Notes under the pieces: model-generated | Seen by the model: only the letters and a program-made list of their open reading frames with translations | Databases searched by the model: none | Told to the model about the DNA's origin: nothing | Program-made: the position numbers and the translations under genes | In this document: positions 22,322 to 23,988 of the stretch, in pieces | Layout: each line of letters starts with the position of its first letter | How positions within the stretch are numbered: the first letter of the stretch is position 1 | NCBI GenBank assembly: GCA_035637655.1 | Contig: DASPWT010000214.1 | Span: 1 to 23,988, forward strand | DNA from: VBDM01 sp035637655 | GTDB taxonomy: Bacteria > Pseudomonadota > Gammaproteobacteria > Burkholderiales > SG8-39 | DNA length: 23,988 bases | Direction: 5' to 3'

Positions 22322-22741
22322 ATGAACGAGCCCGCCGAGACCTACAGCATCGCCGACCTTGCGCGCGAGTTCGACGTGACCCACCGCGCGATCCGCTTCT
22401 ACGAGGACGAAGGCCTGCTCAGCCCCGGGCGCGACGGCACGCGGCGCGTCTATTCCAAGCGCGACTGGGTGCGCCTGAAGCTGATCCTGCGCGGCAAGCG
22501 GCTCGGCTTCTCCCTCGCCGAGGTTCGCGAGATGCTGGAGCTCTACGATTCTGCGCCGGACGAGCGGCCGCAGCTGGAGAAGTTCGTCGCCGCGCTCACC
22601 GCCCGCCGCGAGCAGCTCGAGCGCCAGCGCGAAGAGATCGAAGAGGTGCTCTCCGAGATCCGCGCGTTCGAGCGCCAGTCGCGCAAGATCCTCGTGGGCG
22701 CAAGGCGCCGCAGGGCGCCGGCCCGGGCCCGGCAGACTTGA
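22322..22741 (+). CDS. liuR: MerR-family regulator LiuR
   Basis: A 139-residue MerR-type regulator of branched-chain amino acid (leucine/isovalerate) catabolism genes in proteobacteria. The N-terminal winged helix-turn-helix reads YSIADLAREFDVTHRAIRFYEDEGLLSPGRDGTRRVYSKRD (about residues 8-48 in total, conserved RFYEDEGLL), followed by LKLILRGKRLGFSLAEVREML, a sequence very typical of LiuR. The C-terminal coiled-coil (REQLERQREEIEEVLSEIRA, about 93-120) provides dimerisation. No ligand-binding domain is attached. It lies just upstream of an isovaleryl-CoA dehydrogenase gene with a palindrome in between, the classic arrangement for LiuR autoregulation and operon control. There is no strong Shine-Dalgarno. 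Confidence 0.9.
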   Translation: MNEPAETYSIADLAREFDVTHRAIRFYEDEGLLSPGRDGTRRVYSKRDWVRLKLILRGKRLGFSLAEVREMLELYDSAPDERPQLEKFVAALTARREQLERQREEIEEVLSEIRAFERQSRKILVGARRRRAPARARQT

Positions 22742-22750
22742 TGTGCGTGA

Positions 22751-22779
22751 TTGACGTTTACGTAAACGTAAAGTAAAGT
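22751..22779 (+). promoter_or_regulatory. Promoter of the liu genes with LiuR-type operator in the spacer
   Basis: TTGACG (22751-22756) and TAAAGT (22774-22779) are 17 bp apart. The perfect 16-bp palindrome ACGTTTACGTAAACGT (22754-22769) covers the -35 edge and most of the spacer, the position where MerR-type regulators act. An extra ACGTAAA half-site follows. This resembles the operator class reported for LiuR. Confidence 0.75.
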
Positions 22780-22806
22780 CTTTCTCCCCCTCTGAAAGCT
22801 CCTGGA

Positions 22807-23988
22807 ATGGATCCAGCCCGCAACCTCTCCGGCGGCACCCCGGCGATCGAGTTGCCGGGGCTGCGTTTCGCCCTAGGCGAGCACATCGACATGCTGCGCG
22901 CCACCGTGCGCGGCTTCGCTCAAGCCGAGATCGACCCGCGCGCCGCCGAGATCGACCGTTCCAACCAGTTCCCCGCCGATCTGTGGAGGAAGATGGGCGC
23001 GCTCGGGCTTCTCGGTGTCACCGTGGAAGAGGCCTACGGCGGCACCCTGATGGGTTATGCGGCGCATATCGTCGCGATGGAGGAAATCAGCCGGGCTTCG
23101 GCATCAGTGGGTCTGTCCTACGGCGCGCACTCCAATCTCTGCGTCAACCAGATCCGCAGGAACGGGACCGAGACTCAGAAGCGCAAATACCTGCCGAAGC
23201 TCGTCGCAGGTGAATGGGTTGGCGCGCTCGCCATGTCCGAGCCCGGTTCGGGCTCGGACGTGGTCTCGATGAAAACCCGGGCCGAATATCGCAAGGGCAG
23301 GTTCGTCCTGAACGGGGCCAAGATGTGGATCACCAACGGGCCGGACGCCGACGTGCTCGTGGTCTACGCCAAGACGGACGCCGATGCTGGACCGGGGGGC
23401 ATCACGGCCTTTATCGTCGAGAAAGGCTTCAAGGGCTTTTCAACTGCGCAAAAGCTCGACAAGCTGGGCATGCGCGGCTCGAACACCTGCGAGCTCGTGT
23501 TCCAGGACTGCGAGGTGCCGGAGGAAAGTATACTGTCGGAGGCGGGCCGCGGCGTAAACGTCTTGATGTCGGGCCTGGATTACGAACGCGCGGTGCTCGC
23601 CGGCGGCCCCTTGGGCATCATGCAGGCGTGCATGGACGTAGTCGTCCCGTACCTCCATGAGCGCAAGCAGTTCGGCCAGCCAATCGGCGAGTTCCAGCTG
23701 ATGCAGGGGAAGCTCGCCGACATGTATACGACGCTCAACGCCTGCCGCGCCTACGTCTACGCGGTCGGGCAGGCGTGCGACCGCAACGAAACCACGCGTA
23801 AGGACGCGGCCGGAGCGATCCTCTACGCGGCGGAAAAAGCCACCTGGATGGCAGGCGAAGCGATCCAGTGCCTCGGCGCCAACGGCTACATCAACGATTA
23901 CCCGACCGGGCGCCTGTGGCGCGACGCCAAGCTCTACGAGATCGGCGCGGGAACTTCCGAGATCCGCCGCTGGCTGATCGGGCGAGAG
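22807..23988 (+). CDS. liuA: Isovaleryl-CoA dehydrogenase (3' end outside window)
   Basis: FAD-dependent acyl-CoA dehydrogenase of leucine breakdown: isovaleryl-CoA to 3-methylcrotonyl-CoA, with electrons to ETF. 394 codons are visible and end at EIRRWLIGRE, the usual C-terminus, so only a few residues are missing. Seen motifs: AEIDRSNQFPADLWRKMG, ALAMSEPGSGSDVVSM (FAD/substrate site), KMWITNGPDADVLVVYAKT, and YERAVLAGGPLG, in which the Glu (about 260) is the catalytic base at the position specific to isovaleryl-CoA dehydrogenases; other acyl-CoA dehydrogenases carry it near the C-terminus. ERKQFGQPIGEFQLMQGKLADM and QCLGANGYINDYPTGRLWRDAK follow. It has about 14 extra residues at the N-terminus if ATG 22807 is right. 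It is preceded by the LiuR operator. Confidence 0.95.
   Translation, partial: MDPARNLSGGTPAIELPGLRFALGEHIDMLRATVRGFAQAEIDPRAAEIDRSNQFPADLWRKMGALGLLGVTVEEAYGGTLMGYAAHIVAMEEISRASASVGLSYGAHSNLCVNQIRRNGTETQKRKYLPKLVAGEWVGALAMSEPGSGSDVVSMKTRAEYRKGRFVLNGAKMWITNGPDADVLVVYAKTDADAGPGGITAFIVEKGFKGFSTAQKLDKLGMRGSNTCELVFQDCEVPEESILSEAGRGVNVLMSGLDYERAVLAGGPLGIMQACMDVVVPYLHERKQFGQPIGEFQLMQGKLADMYTTLNACRAYVYAVGQACDRNETTRKDAAGAILYAAEKATWMAGEAIQCLGANGYINDYPTGRLWRDAKLYEIGAGTSEIRRWLIGRE

Noticed and set aside
1..23988. Mobile elements, CRISPR arrays, tRNA genes, phage genes
   Set aside because: No transposase, integrase, direct-repeat array, tRNA-like cloverleaf or CCA-ended sequence was recognised on either strand by reading.

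Overview
The window is a high-GC chromosomal segment from a proteobacterium, most probably a betaproteobacterium. The signs are the block argS - SPOR protein - dsbA - SDR, the neighbours hemE and priA, zapA followed by 6S RNA, a class I PHA synthase, and a LiuR/isovaleryl-CoA dehydrogenase pair. Coding density is high. I saw no tRNA, rRNA, insertion sequence, prophage or CRISPR array.

Region 1 (1-9650, minus strand) is an envelope block read right to left: cobalamin riboswitch, btuB (outer-membrane B12 receptor), a WaaQ-like heptosyltransferase, btuF (periplasmic B12-binding protein), a WaaG-like glycosyltransferase, a DUF4254 protein, msbA (lipid A-core flippase) and two GT4 glycosyltransferases, the last cut by the window edge. 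B12 uptake genes are interleaved with LPS-core genes. btuF overlaps the heptosyltransferase by 4 bp and lies 5 bp before the next glycosyltransferase. The riboswitch has a readable expression platform that could hide the btuB Shine-Dalgarno.

Region 2 (9684-19366, mostly plus strand) is housekeeping: a small coiled-coil protein (TIGR02449 type), zapA, 6S RNA with a strong terminator, an EVE-domain protein, hemE, priA, argS, a FtsN-like SPOR protein, a DsbA-type thioredoxin, an SDR oxidoreductase and a BtuF-like protein without a signal peptide. A 34-codon gene for ribosomal protein THX lies on the minus strand between priA and argS. The 333-bp gap before priA holds a cluster of TCACA-type nonamers that resemble DnaA boxes.

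Region 3 (19388-23988) concerns acyl-CoA and storage metabolism. A metallo-beta-lactamase-fold hydrolase and PHA synthase phaC form a tight minus-strand pair. Divergent from them are the MerR regulator liuR and, behind a 16-bp perfect palindrome in a promoter spacer, isovaleryl-CoA dehydrogenase, which runs off the right edge a few codons before its expected end.

No clearly new multi-gene system is visible. The points most worth a second look are the B12/LPS interleaving, the riboswitch platform, the signal-less BtuF paralogue, the nonamer cluster before priA, the small THX gene, and promoters placed so close to start codons that leaderless mRNAs are likely.
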